Shown here: positions 20,887 through 30,252 of the stretch, piece after piece
How positions within the stretch are numbered: the stretch's first letter is position 1
Layout: the number at the start of each line of letters is the position of its first letter
From: Rhodobacter viridis
GTDB taxonomy: Bacteria > Pseudomonadota > Alphaproteobacteria > Rhodobacterales > Rhodobacteraceae
Length of the DNA: 64,000 nt
Reading direction: 5' to 3'
Assembly (NCBI RefSeq): GCF_003217355.1
Contig: NZ_QJTK01000004.1
Coordinates: 183,984 to 247,983 of the forward strand
Notes under the pieces: model-generated
The model's input: the letters and a program-made list of their open reading frames with translations, nothing else
The model's database searches: none
What the model was told of the DNA's origin: nothing
Made by a program: the position numbers and the translations under genes

Positions 20887-22545
20887 ATGACCGAGAGTTT
20901 TCGCATCACCCTTGCGCAACTGAACCCGACCGTGGGGGCGCTGGCCGCCAATGCCGAAAAGGCGCTGGCCGCCTGGCAGGCTGGCCGTGCGGCGGGGGCC
21001 GATCTGGTGGCGCTGCCCGAGATGTTCCTGACCGGCTATCAGACTCAGGATCTGGTGCTGAAACCGGCCTTCCTGCGCGATGCGATGGCGGCGATGCAGG
21101 CCTTGGCGGCGCAGGTGACCGATGGTCCGGCGCTGGGCATCGGCGGGCCTCTTGTCGATGAGACCGGCAGTTACAATGCCTGGTGGGTGCTGAAGGACGG
21201 TCAGGTGATCACCCGCGCGCTGAAGCATCATCTGCCGCATGACGATGTTTTCGACGAGATGCGGCTCTTTGATCAGGGACCGGTTTCCGATCCCCTGCAG
21301 CTTGGTCCGGTGCGGCTTGGCATGCCCGTTTGCGAGGATGCCTGGCACCCGGACGTGTCTGGGGCCTTGGCCAAAGCGGGGGCCGAGGTGCTGATGGTGC
21401 CGAATGGCTCGCCCTATCGCCGCGCCAAGATCGATCTGCGGCTCGAGGTGACGCGGGCGCGGGTGGCGGAAACCGGCCTGCCGCTTGTTTATCTGAACAT
21501 GGTGGGCGGGCAGGATGATCAGCTGTTCGACGGCGCGAGCTTCGTTCTGAACCCCGATGGCACGGTGGCGGTGCAGCTGCCCGCCTTCGAGGAAGCGGTG
21601 GTGCATCTCGATCTGGAAAAGACCGCGGCGGGCTGGCGCGCGGTGCCGGGCGAGATCGTGGCGCAGCCGGGCGATATCGAGCAGGATTACCGCGCGATGG
21701 TGCTGGGTTTGCACGATTACCTGCGCAAATCCGGGTTTTCCAAGGTGGTGCTGGGGCTGTCGGGCGGGATCGACTCGGCGCTTGTGGCGGTCATTGCCGC
21801 CGATGCCTTGGGGGCCGAGAACGTGCACTGCGTGATGCTGCCCTCGCGCTACACCTCGCAGGGGTCGCTTGACGATGCCGCCGATCTGGCGCGCCGCGTG
21901 GGGGCGCGGCTTGATACGGTCGAGATCGAAGGGCCGCGGGCGGCGGTCGAGGGCGCTCTGGCCCATGTGCTCGCGGGCACCGCGCCCGACGTGACCGAGG
22001 AGAACATCCAGTCGCGTCTGCGCGGCGTGATCCTGATGGCGATATCGAACAAGTTCGGCGCGATGCTTCTGACCACCGGCAACAAGTCCGAGGTGGCGGT
22101 GGGCTACTGCACCATCTACGGCGACATGGCGGGGGGCTACAACCCGCTGAAGGACCTTTATAAAACCCGGGTATTCGAGACCTGTCGGTGGCGCAATGCC
22201 ACGCATCGGCCGTGGATGAAGGCGCCCGCGGGCGAGATCATTCCGGTCGCGATCATCGACAAGCCGCCGAGTGCCGAGCTGCGCGAGAACCAGAAGGATC
22301 AGGACAGCCTGCCGCCCTATGAGGTGCTGGATGCGATTCTGGAACGGCTGGTCGAGGGCGATCAGTCGGTCGATCAGATCGTCGCGGCCGGGTTTGACCG
22401 CGCCACGGTGAAGCGGATCGAGCATCTGCTTTACATCTCGGAATGGAAGCGCTTCCAATCCGCGCCGGGGCCCCGGCTGACGACGCGGGCGTTCTGGCTC
22501 GATCGGCGCTATCCGATGGTGAACCGCTGGCGGGATAACGTCTAA
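20887..22545 (+). CDS. nadE: Glutamine-dependent NAD+ synthetase
   Basis: A 552-residue two-domain enzyme that converts deamido-NAD+ to NAD+ using glutamine. The N-terminal nitrilase-fold glutaminase has the triad segments VALPEMFLTGY (Glu), RALKHHLPHDDVF (Lys) and GMPVCEDAWHP (Cys). The C-terminal synthetase has the PP-loop motif VLGLSGGIDSAL and the TTGNKSEVAVGYCTIYGD segment. ATG 20887 follows CAGGATC. Single gene, divergent from the MORN-protein gene. Confidence 0.96.
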   Translation: MTESFRITLAQLNPTVGALAANAEKALAAWQAGRAAGADLVALPEMFLTGYQTQDLVLKPAFLRDAMAAMQALAAQVTDGPALGIGGPLVDETGSYNAWWVLKDGQVITRALKHHLPHDDVFDEMRLFDQGPVSDPLQLGPVRLGMPVCEDAWHPDVSGALAKAGAEVLMVPNGSPYRRAKIDLRLEVTRARVAETGLPLVYLNMVGGQDDQLFDGASFVLNPDGTVAVQLPAFEEAVVHLDLEKTAAGWRAVPGEIVAQPGDIEQDYRAMVLGLHDYLRKSGFSKVVLGLSGGIDSALVAVIAADALGAENVHCVMLPSRYTSQGSLDDAADLARRVGARLDTVEIEGPRAAVEGALAHVLAGTAPDVTEENIQSRLRGVILMAISNKFGAMLLTTGNKSEVAVGYCTIYGDMAGGYNPLKDLYKTRVFETCRWRNATHRPWMKAPAGEIIPVAIIDKPPSAELRENQKDQDSLPPYEVLDAILERLVEGDQSVDQIVAAGFDRATVKRIEHLLYISEWKRFQSAPGPRLTTRAFWLDRRYPMVNRWRDNV

Positions 22546-22638
22546 GCGGGGGCTTCGCCTGCGGTTGCCCTGACCGAGGCCATCGCCGAGGTCACTTGGG
22601 AGAGATGCCTCGTGACCGCCGAGGGCCCAAAGGCACTC

Positions 22639-22697
22639 GGCCAGCGCCCGCCCCGCCCGCGGCGGGCGCTTCTCGCCCGCCGGGTCAGGCGCTGGCC
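22639..22697. repeat. REP-like palindromic element next to a RAYT gene
   Basis: GGCCAGCGCC (22639-22648) and GGCGCTGGCC (22688-22697) are perfect 10-base inverted repeats. They enclose a second GC-rich inverted repeat (CGCCCGCGGCGGGCG). The element sits between nadE and the RAYT gene, the normal place for REP sequences mobilised by such proteins. It could also serve as a nadE terminator. Confidence 0.5.
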
Positions 22698-22806
22698 TCT
22701 GTCGTGCTTGGGAAAACGGTCCTGTGACCCCGTGCCGATGCGGGCGGGGAAAGGCAGTGCCTTTCCTGTTCCGCCCGAAACCCAGGCGCAGACAGGGGGA
22801 GGGGGC

Positions 22807-23271
22807 CTACGCCCCCACCCGCCGCCGGGCCGCGATCCGCAGGTCGCGATGCAGCGAGGAATAGGGCCAGTCTTCGGGATGCTTGGCCAATCCCAGACGC
22901 ACCGGCGCCTCCCAGCAGGCGGCCAGCGCCCGGTTCACCTCGGCACTGTCGCGCAGCGGTTGGATCAGGATTTCCGGCAGCCAGATCGTCTCGGGGGCCT
23001 CGGGCGCGACTCGCTGTGCAAAATCGCGGCGGACCTGCGACCAGCGCGCCGACACCGCCCGCGGCCCCGGCGGCAGCGTCAGCACCGCATGCAGGTGATC
23101 GGGCAAGACCACCATCGCGCCGCAGACCGTGGGATGATCCGCCACCATCGCGGCCCAGGCGGCCCGCAGGTCTTCGATGTGATCCACAAGCAGACTGCCC
23201 CCCGCCCGCGCCAGGCGCAGCGTGAAGAACTGGGTCTGCCCCGGAAGAGGGAATCGGTCCATGATGCTCAT
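22807..23271 (-). CDS. REP-associated tyrosine transposase (RAYT) homologue, probably catalytically degenerate
   Basis: A 154-residue protein of the Y1/HUH transposase superfamily (IS200-like, RAYT branch). The metal-binding HUH motif is present as H59-L60-H61 in LPDHLHAVLTLP, and the family's C-terminal DWPYSSLHRDL is clear. The segment that normally carries the nucleophilic tyrosine (Y-I-x-x-NPVRAGL in relatives) reads ALAACWEAPVRLGLA, with alanine at the expected Tyr position; the only tyrosine in the whole protein is in WPYSS. This suggests loss of strand-transfer activity or a different nucleophile. A REP-like palindrome lies just downstream of the gene. Confidence 0.75.
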   Translation of the reverse strand: MSIMDRFPLPGQTQFFTLRLARAGGSLLVDHIEDLRAAWAAMVADHPTVCGAMVVLPDHLHAVLTLPPGPRAVSARWSQVRRDFAQRVAPEAPETIWLPEILIQPLRDSAEVNRALAACWEAPVRLGLAKHPEDWPYSSLHRDLRIAARRRVGA

Positions 23272-23325
23272 GCACCGATCCTGCGCTCACAGGGTTAATG
23301 AACCCTGAATCTGTCCGAAGCGGAC

Positions 23326-23643
23326 CTAGAAGTCGGCGGCGACCTCATACATCACCGGCTCGAAGCTGCGGCAGAGCGTGGCGATGTGGCGGTTCCTTGT
23401 GATCATCTCGGGGCTGCGCAGCATCGCCTGATAATCGCCGCGCTTTTGCCATTTCGAATAGGTGGCGATGCGGGTGTGGGCGTCATTCATGTGCAGCCCG
23501 GCGCCGATGAAGCCCTCGGACTTGCTGATGCAGTCGGTGTAGGCGGCCTTGAGCGCCTCCATCAGCTCCATCGCCGTCGCGGGCGTCATCTCGAAGGTGC
23601 AGATCACCGTCTGACCGGTGAAATCCTTGGTAATCTCGGCCAT
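23326..23643 (-). CDS. Small ABM-like (dimeric alpha/beta barrel) protein
   Basis: A 105-residue cytoplasmic protein. The pattern of an N-terminal strand (TVICTFEMTP), a helix (AMELMEALKAAYTDCIS), GFIGAGLHMN and ATYSKWQKRGDYQAMLRSPEM resembles antibiotic biosynthesis monooxygenase domains, which form dimeric ferredoxin-like barrels; the KWxxxxDYQAML segment is typical. No substrate can be assigned. ATG 23643 has the strong site GGGAGG upstream; longer frames upstream lack support. Divergent from the ABC importer. Confidence 0.65.
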   Translation of the reverse strand: MAEITKDFTGQTVICTFEMTPATAMELMEALKAAYTDCISKSEGFIGAGLHMNDAHTRIATYSKWQKRGDYQAMLRSPEMITRNRHIATLCRSFEPVMYEVAADF

Positions 23644-23848
23644 TCCATCCTCCCTTTCGGTCCTCTCCGGATCCAGAATGACGCAGTTGCCCGAAAAATC
23701 CACCCCCCTCGCGCAGGAGGCGCGATCTGCCCCGGGGGAAGACTCGCGCTCCGGTCGAATGTGACGAAACGATAACAGAAATGTTGCAAGCGGCTGGTTT
23801 TCGGGCAAGTCTTTCGAAGTCGGCCAAGACCGACCGCCGGGGACCGCC

Positions 23849-23870
23849 CTGTCAACAGACTGTCACAGAG
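23849..23870 (+). promoter_or_regulatory. Pho box (PhoB binding site)
   Basis: CTGTCA-ACAGA-CTGTCA-CAGAG gives two exact CTGTCA repeats 11 bases apart, the PhoB consensus. It lies 65 bases before the solute-binding protein start, and a -10-like TAGGTG lies at 23877-23882, so the box would replace the -35 element. The surrounding 23644-23934 gap also holds a GTCGG/CCGAC dyad just upstream. Confidence 0.7.
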
Positions 23871-23934
23871 AGCGCCTAGGTGCTGGCTGGTGCCCATAGT
23901 GGGCCCAACCTTCCGATAACGGGGAGAGAGACAG

Positions 23935-25032
23935 ATGAAACCGATGCACGTCCTTGCAGGCGCCGCTGCGCTGATGGCCACGACGGCGCTTGTTCACGCC
24001 GAAGACATGGCCGCGCTGGAAGCTGCCGCCAAGGCCGAAGGCCAGCTGACGACGATCGCGCTACCGCATGACTGGTGTGGATACGGGGCGGTGATCGAGG
24101 GCTTCAAGGCCAAGTATCCGGGCATTACGATCAACGAGCTGAACCCCGATGCGGGCTCGGCCGACGAAGTGGAAGCGATTCGCGCCAACAAGGGCAACAC
24201 CGGCCCGCAGGCGCCCGACGTGATCGACGTCGGTCTCGCCTTCGGCCCGCAAGCCAAGGAAGAGGGGCTGATCCAGCCCTACAAGGTCTCGACCTGGGAT
24301 GACATCCCGGCCGAGGTGAAGGATGCCGACGGCTACTGGTATGGCGACTACTATGGCGTCATGTCGTTCATGGTGAACAAGGATCTCGTGCCGACCCCGC
24401 CCGCCGACTGGGCCGATCTGCTGAAATCGGACTACGCCGGTCAAGTGGCGCTGGCGGGCGATCCGCGCGCCTCGAACCAGGCGATCCTCGCGGTTCTGGC
24501 CGCGGGCATGGCCAATGGCGGCAAGGCTGGCGAAGAAGCCGGGACCAAGGGGCTCGACTACTTCAAGGCGATGAACGACGCGGGCAACTTCGTGCCGGTG
24601 ATCGGCAAGGCCGGCACGCTGGCTCAGGGCGCGACGCCGATTGTCGTGATGTGGGACTACAACGCCCTTGCCGCGCGCGACACCCTCAAGGGCAACCCGC
24701 CGGTCGAGATCGTCGTGCCGCAGACGGGCGTTCTGGCGGGCGTTTATGTGCAGGCGATCTCGGCCTATGCGCCGCACCCGAATGCCGCGAAACTCTGGAT
24801 GGAATACCTCTATTCGGATGAAGGTCAGAATCTCTGGCTGAAGGGCTACTGCCACCCGGCGCGCTTCAACGCGATGTCGGCGGCGGGCAAGGTTCCGGCG
24901 GAACTGCTCGCGGCGCTGCCGCCGGCTGACGCCTATGCCAAGGCCTATTTCCCGACCCTCGCCGAGGTGGATGCCAACAAGGCCGCCGTCACCGCGGGCT
25001 GGGACAAGGTCGTGGGCGCCAACGTCCAGTAA
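23935..25032 (+). CDS. ABC importer periplasmic solute-binding protein
   Basis: A 365-residue exported binding protein with a signal peptide (HVLAGAAALMATTALVHA) and the fold of family 1/8 solute-binding proteins (spermidine, iron(III), sulfate and 2-aminoethylphosphonate binders): EGFKAKYPGITINELNPDAG, PDVIDVGLAFGPQAK, WYGDYYGVMSFMVNKDLV, and the C-terminal YLYSDEGQNLWLKGYCHPARF. Strong ribosome binding site GGGGAGAG before ATG 23935. It leads a four-gene importer operon under a Pho box, which points to a phosphorus-containing ligand such as a phosphonate or phosphate ester. The ligand cannot be fixed from sequence alone. Confidence 0.85.
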   Translation: MKPMHVLAGAAALMATTALVHAEDMAALEAAAKAEGQLTTIALPHDWCGYGAVIEGFKAKYPGITINELNPDAGSADEVEAIRANKGNTGPQAPDVIDVGLAFGPQAKEEGLIQPYKVSTWDDIPAEVKDADGYWYGDYYGVMSFMVNKDLVPTPPADWADLLKSDYAGQVALAGDPRASNQAILAVLAAGMANGGKAGEEAGTKGLDYFKAMNDAGNFVPVIGKAGTLAQGATPIVVMWDYNALAARDTLKGNPPVEIVVPQTGVLAGVYVQAISAYAPHPNAAKLWMEYLYSDEGQNLWLKGYCHPARFNAMSAAGKVPAELLAALPPADAYAKAYFPTLAEVDANKAAVTAGWDKVVGANVQ

Positions 25033-25051
25033 TCGGCTCGACACAGTCTGC

Positions 25052-25078
25052 GCCGCCTCCGGGGGTCCCGGGGGCGGC
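25052..25078 (+). terminator. Hairpin after the solute-binding protein gene
   Basis: GCCGCC (25052-25057) pairs with GGCGGC (25073-25078) around a G/C-rich loop, followed by TTT. Such stems between a binding-protein gene and its permeases usually stop most transcripts and stabilise the upstream mRNA, keeping the binding protein in excess. Confidence 0.55.
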
Positions 25079-25104
25079 TTTCCCGCTCCGGACCAAGGGT
25101 TCCC

Positions 25105-25995
25105 GTGACCGACACATCCCCCCCCGCCGCCCCGCCGATCGCGCCGCGCCGACGGTTGAGCTTTGCCTGGCTTGGCATCGTTCCCTTCGCGCTGTTCGTC
25201 GGGCTGTTCCTGATCGCGCCGACGATGAAGATCGTGATCGGCGCCTTCCAGCGCGCCGATGGCAGCTTCACGCTGGAAAATCTGGCCGGGCTCTTCACCC
25301 CCTCGATCCTGTCGAGCTACTGGATCTCGATCAAGATTTCCGTGGCCTCCGCCGCGCTGGGCGCGCTGATCGGGTTCCTGATGGCAGCCGCGATGGTGCT
25401 GGGTGGGCTGCCGCGCTTCATCCGCGCGCCTTTGCTCACCTTCTCCGGTGTTGCCTCGAACTTCGCGGGCGTGCCGCTCGCCTTCGCCTTCCTCGCCACG
25501 CTCGGACCGCTGGGCCTTGTGACGGTCTGGCTGCGCACCGAGTTCGGCATCAACCTGCGCGCCTATGGGTTCAACATCCTCAGCTTCTGGGGCCTGACGA
25601 TCACCTATATCTTCTTTCAGATCCCGCTGATGATCCTGATCATCACCCCGGCGCTGGACGGGCTGAAGCGGGAATGGCGCGAGGCGGCGCAATCGCTTGG
25701 GGCCAGCGCCGTGCAATACTGGACCTCGGTCGCGCTGCCGATCCTGTTCCCCTCGCTTCTGGGCACCTTCGCGCTTCTCTTCGCCAATGCCTTCGGCGCC
25801 GTCGCCACCGCCATCGCGCTGACCGGGTCGAGCCTGAACATCGTGCCGATCATGCTGTTTGCGCAGATCCGCGGTGACGTGCTCGGCAATCCGCATCTGG
25901 GCTATGCGATGGCCTTTGGCATGATCCTGATCACCGCTCTGGCCAATATCCTTTATATCTGGCTGCGGATGCGGTCCGAAAGGTGGCTGAAATGA
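25105..25995 (+). CDS. ABC importer permease 1
   Basis: A 296-residue inner-membrane permease with six predicted helices. The EAA loop that docks the ATPase reads EWREAAQSLGASAVQYWTSV, with the conserved EAA---G spacing. Translation appears to begin at GTG 25105. The stop overlaps the next permease start (ATGA). Works with the binding protein upstream. Confidence 0.88.
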   Translation: MTDTSPPAAPPIAPRRRLSFAWLGIVPFALFVGLFLIAPTMKIVIGAFQRADGSFTLENLAGLFTPSILSSYWISIKISVASAALGALIGFLMAAAMVLGGLPRFIRAPLLTFSGVASNFAGVPLAFAFLATLGPLGLVTVWLRTEFGINLRAYGFNILSFWGLTITYIFFQIPLMILIITPALDGLKREWREAAQSLGASAVQYWTSVALPILFPSLLGTFALLFANAFGAVATAIALTGSSLNIVPIMLFAQIRGDVLGNPHLGYAMAFGMILITALANILYIWLRMRSERWLK

Positions 25996-26770
25996 AGCGC
26001 CTTGCCGCCTGGGCCATTTTCATTTTCGGGATGGCCTATTTCATCCTGCCGCTGATCGGCATGGTGGAGTTCTCGCTCTCGATGCTGCGCGGCCAATACA
26101 GTTTCGAGGCCTATCGCGTCGTCTTTGCCGATCCGCGCTTCAGTCAGACGCTCAGCTATTCCGTGCTGATGGCGCTTCTGACCATCGTCTTCGGCGCGCT
26201 TCTGGTGGTGCCCACGGCGTTCTGGGTGCGGCTCAAGCTGCCCGAGTGGCGCCCGGTGATCGAATTCGTCACCCTGCTGCCGCTCGTCATCCCGGCCATC
26301 GTCATCGTCTTCGGCTATATCCGGCTTTACAACACCTCGAGCTGGCTGCCGCTGACCGGATCGACCACCGGCACCAACCTGCTCCTGCTCTTCGGCTATG
26401 CGACGCTGAGCCTGCCTTACATGTATCGCTCGATCGATACCGGGCTGCGCACCATCGACGTGGCGACGCTGACCGAGGCCGCGCAATCGCTCGGCGCAGG
26501 GTGGGTGACGATCCTCGCACGGGTGATCCTGCCGAACGTGCTTGTCTCGGTGCTCTCGGGCGCGTTTGTCACCTTCGCCATCGTCATGGGTGAATTCACG
26601 CTGGCGGCGCTGCTCGACCGACCCGCCTTCGGGCCTTACCTGCAGCTGATGGGGGCGAACCGCGCCTATGAACCCTCGGCGCTTTCGACCCTGACCTTCA
26701 TCATCACCTGGGCCTGCATGGGGCTGATCCAGCTCGTGACCCGGTTCACCAAACACGACAAGGCCCCGAG

Positions 26771-26774
<4 letters not shown>
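25992..26774 (+). CDS. ABC importer permease 2
   Basis: A 260-residue inner-membrane permease, the second half of the heterodimeric channel. The EAA loop reads TLTEAAQSLGAGWVTILARV. ATG 25992 overlaps the previous stop; an upstream GTG three codons earlier is possible. It overlaps the ATPase gene by ATGA as well, so the three genes are translated as a unit. Confidence 0.88.
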
Positions 26775-27817
<1,043 letters not shown>

Positions 27818-27819
27818 GG

Positions 27820-27838
27820 GCGGGGGCTCTGCCCCCGC
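27820..27838 (+). terminator. Hairpin terminator of the ABC importer operon
   Basis: GCGGGGGC (27820-27827) and GCCCCCGC (27831-27838) form a perfect 8-bp stem with a TCT loop, two bases after the ATPase stop. No T-run follows. Confidence 0.5.
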
Positions 27839-27839
27839 A

Positions 27840-27913
27840 CCCCCGGGATATTTGGGGCAAGATAAATGAGAAGCGCAGATCGTGCTTTTATCTTGCCCCA
27901 AATATCCCGGGGG
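27840..27913. repeat. Perfect 27-bp inverted repeat between convergent operons
   Basis: The arms at 27840-27866 and 27887-27913 are perfectly complementary around a 20-base loop. The arm core reads GGGATATTTGGGGCAAGATAA. A related single copy (GGATATTTGAAGCAAGATAAA, 19 of 21 matches) lies at 63455-63475, so this is an interspersed genomic motif. Position between convergent genes and the A/T-ending loop sides suit a bidirectional terminator. Confidence 0.8.
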
Positions 27914-27933
27914 GTGAATTGCCGAAGGCAAGA

Positions 27934-27950
27934 GGGGGGCAGCGCCCCCC
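27934..27950 (-). terminator. Hairpin at the end of the rpiR-family gene
   Basis: GGGGGGC (27934-27940) and GCCCCCC (27944-27950) pair around a 3-base loop directly after the minus-strand stop codon. No T-run, so its strength as a terminator is uncertain. Confidence 0.4.
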
Positions 27951-28831
27951 TACTTCCGCCCACGAAAGAACCGCGCGCGCTCGTAAAGCGCTTCAAGCCG
28001 CGCCATCCGGTCTGCCGTCGTCTGCCAGGTCAGATCCTGCACCGCGGCCATCAGCGTCTCGACAAGCAGTTGAATGGCCACCGTGCTGTCCCAGGCCGAG
28101 GGCACCTCGACTTGAACCGAGAACCGATAGCGCGCATGCGCCGCCGCCGGGCTCACCCAGGGGTCGGTGACCAGCACCACCTCGGCCCCCTGTTCGGCTG
28201 CCATCTCGACCAGTTGCAGCACGTTGTTTTCATAGCGCCGGATGTCGAAGACCAGAAGCACATCGCCGCGCCGCATCTCTAAAAGCGCGGGCGGCCAGGC
28301 GTTCGAGACCGGCATCAGCAACTCGACCTCGGGGCGGATCACCTTCATGTGGGTGACGAAATATTCCGCCATGGCGAGCGTGATCCGGCCGCCCGTGGCA
28401 AAAACCTTGCGCGCGGGATCGGCCATGAGCTGCGCCGCAGCATCGAAATCCTGCTGATCGATCTGAGCGAGCGTCGCCTGCAGATTGCCCAGCACCGCAT
28501 CGGCGAAGCGGTTGAGAACATGGGCTTTCGGCGCCTGCGCCGACCAGCGGTCGTGCTTTGACAAGGGCCCTTCGAGCCGCGCCTCCAACTCGTCGCGCAC
28601 CGCCGCCTGCAGCCCCGGATAGCCGCCAAAGCCCATCTTCTGCGCCAGCCGCACCACCGTCGGCGAGCTGACCTGCGCCGCCTTCGCCAGCTGCGTGACC
28701 GAGCCGAGCAATGCCACCGGATAATGCCGCAGCACATGCCCCGCCAGCTGCCGCTCGGCGCGGGTCATCGTCTCGATGGCGCCGCGCAGCTGCTCCTCGA
28801 TCGTGGCCTTGCCTGCTGCCAAAACGGGCAC
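27950..28831 (-). CDS. MurR/RpiR-family transcriptional regulator
   Basis: A 293-residue regulator with an N-terminal RpiR-type helix-turn-helix (about residues 10-85; TQLAKAAQVSSPTVVRLAQKMGFGGYPGL) and a SIS domain (about 130-260; KVFATGGRITLAMAEYFVTHM, GDVLLVFDIRRYENN). SIS domains bind phosphosugars or related ligands, but many alphaproteobacterial members control amine or amino acid catabolism. It is divergent from the hydrolase-TRAP-ligase operon and is its probable regulator. Confidence 0.88.
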   Translation of the reverse strand: MPVLAAGKATIEEQLRGAIETMTRAERQLAGHVLRHYPVALLGSVTQLAKAAQVSSPTVVRLAQKMGFGGYPGLQAAVRDELEARLEGPLSKHDRWSAQAPKAHVLNRFADAVLGNLQATLAQIDQQDFDAAAQLMADPARKVFATGGRITLAMAEYFVTHMKVIRPEVELLMPVSNAWPPALLEMRRGDVLLVFDIRRYENNVLQLVEMAAEQGAEVVLVTDPWVSPAAAHARYRFSVQVEVPSAWDSTVAIQLLVETLMAAVQDLTWQTTADRMARLEALYERARFFRGRK

Positions 28832-28868
28832 CTCGCTGCGGCAAAGGCTGTCTGCCTCCGCCGAACAG

Positions 28869-28906
28869 ATTGTAACAGAATTGCTCCCCTTGAAATAATG
28901 TTGACA
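28869..28906. promoter_or_regulatory. Divergent promoter region, rpiR-family gene and hydrolase/TRAP operon
   Basis: On the minus strand TACAAT (28874-28869) is a good -10 for the regulator. On the plus strand TTGACA (28901-28906) is a perfect -35 for the operon that starts at 28976, though the -10 is weak. GAAAT...GTTTC around the plus -35 forms a loose dyad that could be the regulator's operator. Confidence 0.4.
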
Positions 28907-28975
28907 GTTTCTTGCGTCCGGTCAAGCCTGCAAGACAGGAGATCGCAGAATCGCCGTCAAGACCAGGGAGCCAAG

Positions 28976-29746
28976 GTGGAAGATCCGACAGAAGGCGCGG
29001 TCGTCATCGAGGGAGACGCGGCTGCAAGCCCGTTCGTTCTCGTCTGTGAACATGCCGCGAATGCCTTTCCCGCCCGCTGGGGCGATCTGGGCCTGAGCCC
29101 GGCCGAACGTGACGCCCATATCGCCTGGGACCCGGGCGCGCTGGGTCTGGCCCGGGCGCTGGCGCGGCGGCTTGATGCGGCGCTGGTGCGGGCCACGACC
29201 TCGCGGCTGATCTATGATCTGAACCGGCCGCCGCAGTCGAAAGGCGCGAGCGCGGCGCGGTCCGAAATCTACACGATCCCCGGCAATGAAGCCCTGTCGC
29301 CCGCGGCGCGGCGCGACCGGACCCGTGCGCTTTACCTGCCGTTTCACGCCGCGCTGCGCGGGCTTTTGGCCGAGCGTCTGGCGCTGGGGCAAAGCCCGGT
29401 CGTGATCACCATCCATTCCTTCACCCCGCTCTGGCACGGCCAGCCCCGCGCTGTCGAATTCGGCATCATCCATGACGCCGATCCCGCATTGGCGCATGCG
29501 ATCTTCGAGACGGCGAAGGCCCAGACCACGCTCGACGCACGGCTGAACGAGCCTTACTCTGCCGCCGACGAAGTCACCCATACGCTGGCGCTTCAGGCCA
29601 CGCCGATGGGGCTGAGGAATGCGATGCTGGAGATCCGCAACGATCTGATCGCCGACACGTCCGCGCAGGAGGCGATGGCCGAGCGCCTCGCCCCGGTGCT
29701 GCTTGCGGCGCTCGCGAAACTGCGTGCCACCGAGGAGACAGCCTGA
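28976..29746 (+). CDS. N-formylglutamate amidohydrolase family protein
   Basis: A 256-residue metal-dependent hydrolase of the HutG/FGase family: LVCEHAANAFP near the N-terminus, DPGALGLARALARRL, SRLIYDLNRPP, TIHSFTPLW and the late LEIRNDLI. Classical members hydrolyse N-formylglutamate in histidine breakdown, but no hut genes are here. First gene of an operon with a TRAP transporter and, further on, a glutamine-synthetase-like ligase; a role in removing glutamate from a glutamylated product is possible. GTG 28976 is chosen because GGGAG precedes it and upstream frame is antisense to the regulator. Confidence 0.78.
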   Translation: MEDPTEGAVVIEGDAAASPFVLVCEHAANAFPARWGDLGLSPAERDAHIAWDPGALGLARALARRLDAALVRATTSRLIYDLNRPPQSKGASAARSEIYTIPGNEALSPAARRDRTRALYLPFHAALRGLLAERLALGQSPVVITIHSFTPLWHGQPRAVEFGIIHDADPALAHAIFETAKAQTTLDARLNEPYSAADEVTHTLALQATPMGLRNAMLEIRNDLIADTSAQEAMAERLAPVLLAALAKLRATEETA

Positions 29747-30252
29747 TGCCGCGCGCCCTTGTTGCCTATGTGCAGTTCGTCGACGGTCTGAACCGGCGGA
29801 TCGGCCGGTTCGCCATGTATCTGCTGTATATCATCATGGCGATCATGATCTGGTCGATGGTGACGAAGGCGTTCCACATCCCGGCGCTGTGGACGCTCGA
29901 GATGGCCCAGTTCACGCTGGTCGCCTATTACATGCTGGGGGCGCCTTGGGCGCTGCAGACCGATGTGAACGTGCGGATGGACCTGATCTATGGGCGGCTG
30001 TCGCACAAGGGGCAGGCGCTGACGGATGTGTTCACCGTCTTCTGCCTGATGTTCTATCTCGGCGTGATGCTTTACGGCGCCTTCGACAGCACCGTCTATT
30101 CCTACGAGATGAACGAAAAGAACCCGACCGCCTGGCGCCCGGTGCTTTGGCCGATCAAGACCATCATCACGCTGAGCTTCGGGCTGATGCTTCTGCAATC
30201 CGTCTCGCTTCTGATCCGTGACGTGGCCACCCTGCGCGGGGAGAAGATCTGA
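29746..30252 (+). CDS. dctQ: TRAP transporter small permease (DctQ type)
   Basis: A 168-residue membrane protein with four helices, the small subunit of a tripartite ATP-independent periplasmic transporter. The family signature region (WTLEMAQFTLVAYYMLGAPWAL) is visible. ATG 29746 overlaps the hydrolase stop (TGATG), and its stop overlaps dctM the same way. Confidence 0.9.
   Translation: MPRALVAYVQFVDGLNRRIGRFAMYLLYIIMAIMIWSMVTKAFHIPALWTLEMAQFTLVAYYMLGAPWALQTDVNVRMDLIYGRLSHKGQALTDVFTVFCLMFYLGVMLYGAFDSTVYSYEMNEKNPTAWRPVLWPIKTIITLSFGLMLLQSVSLLIRDVATLRGEKI

Noticed and set aside
22685..23290. Alternative 201-codon minus-strand frame overlapping the RAYT gene
   Set aside because: It is out of frame with the HUH and WPYSS motifs; only the 154-residue frame carries family features.
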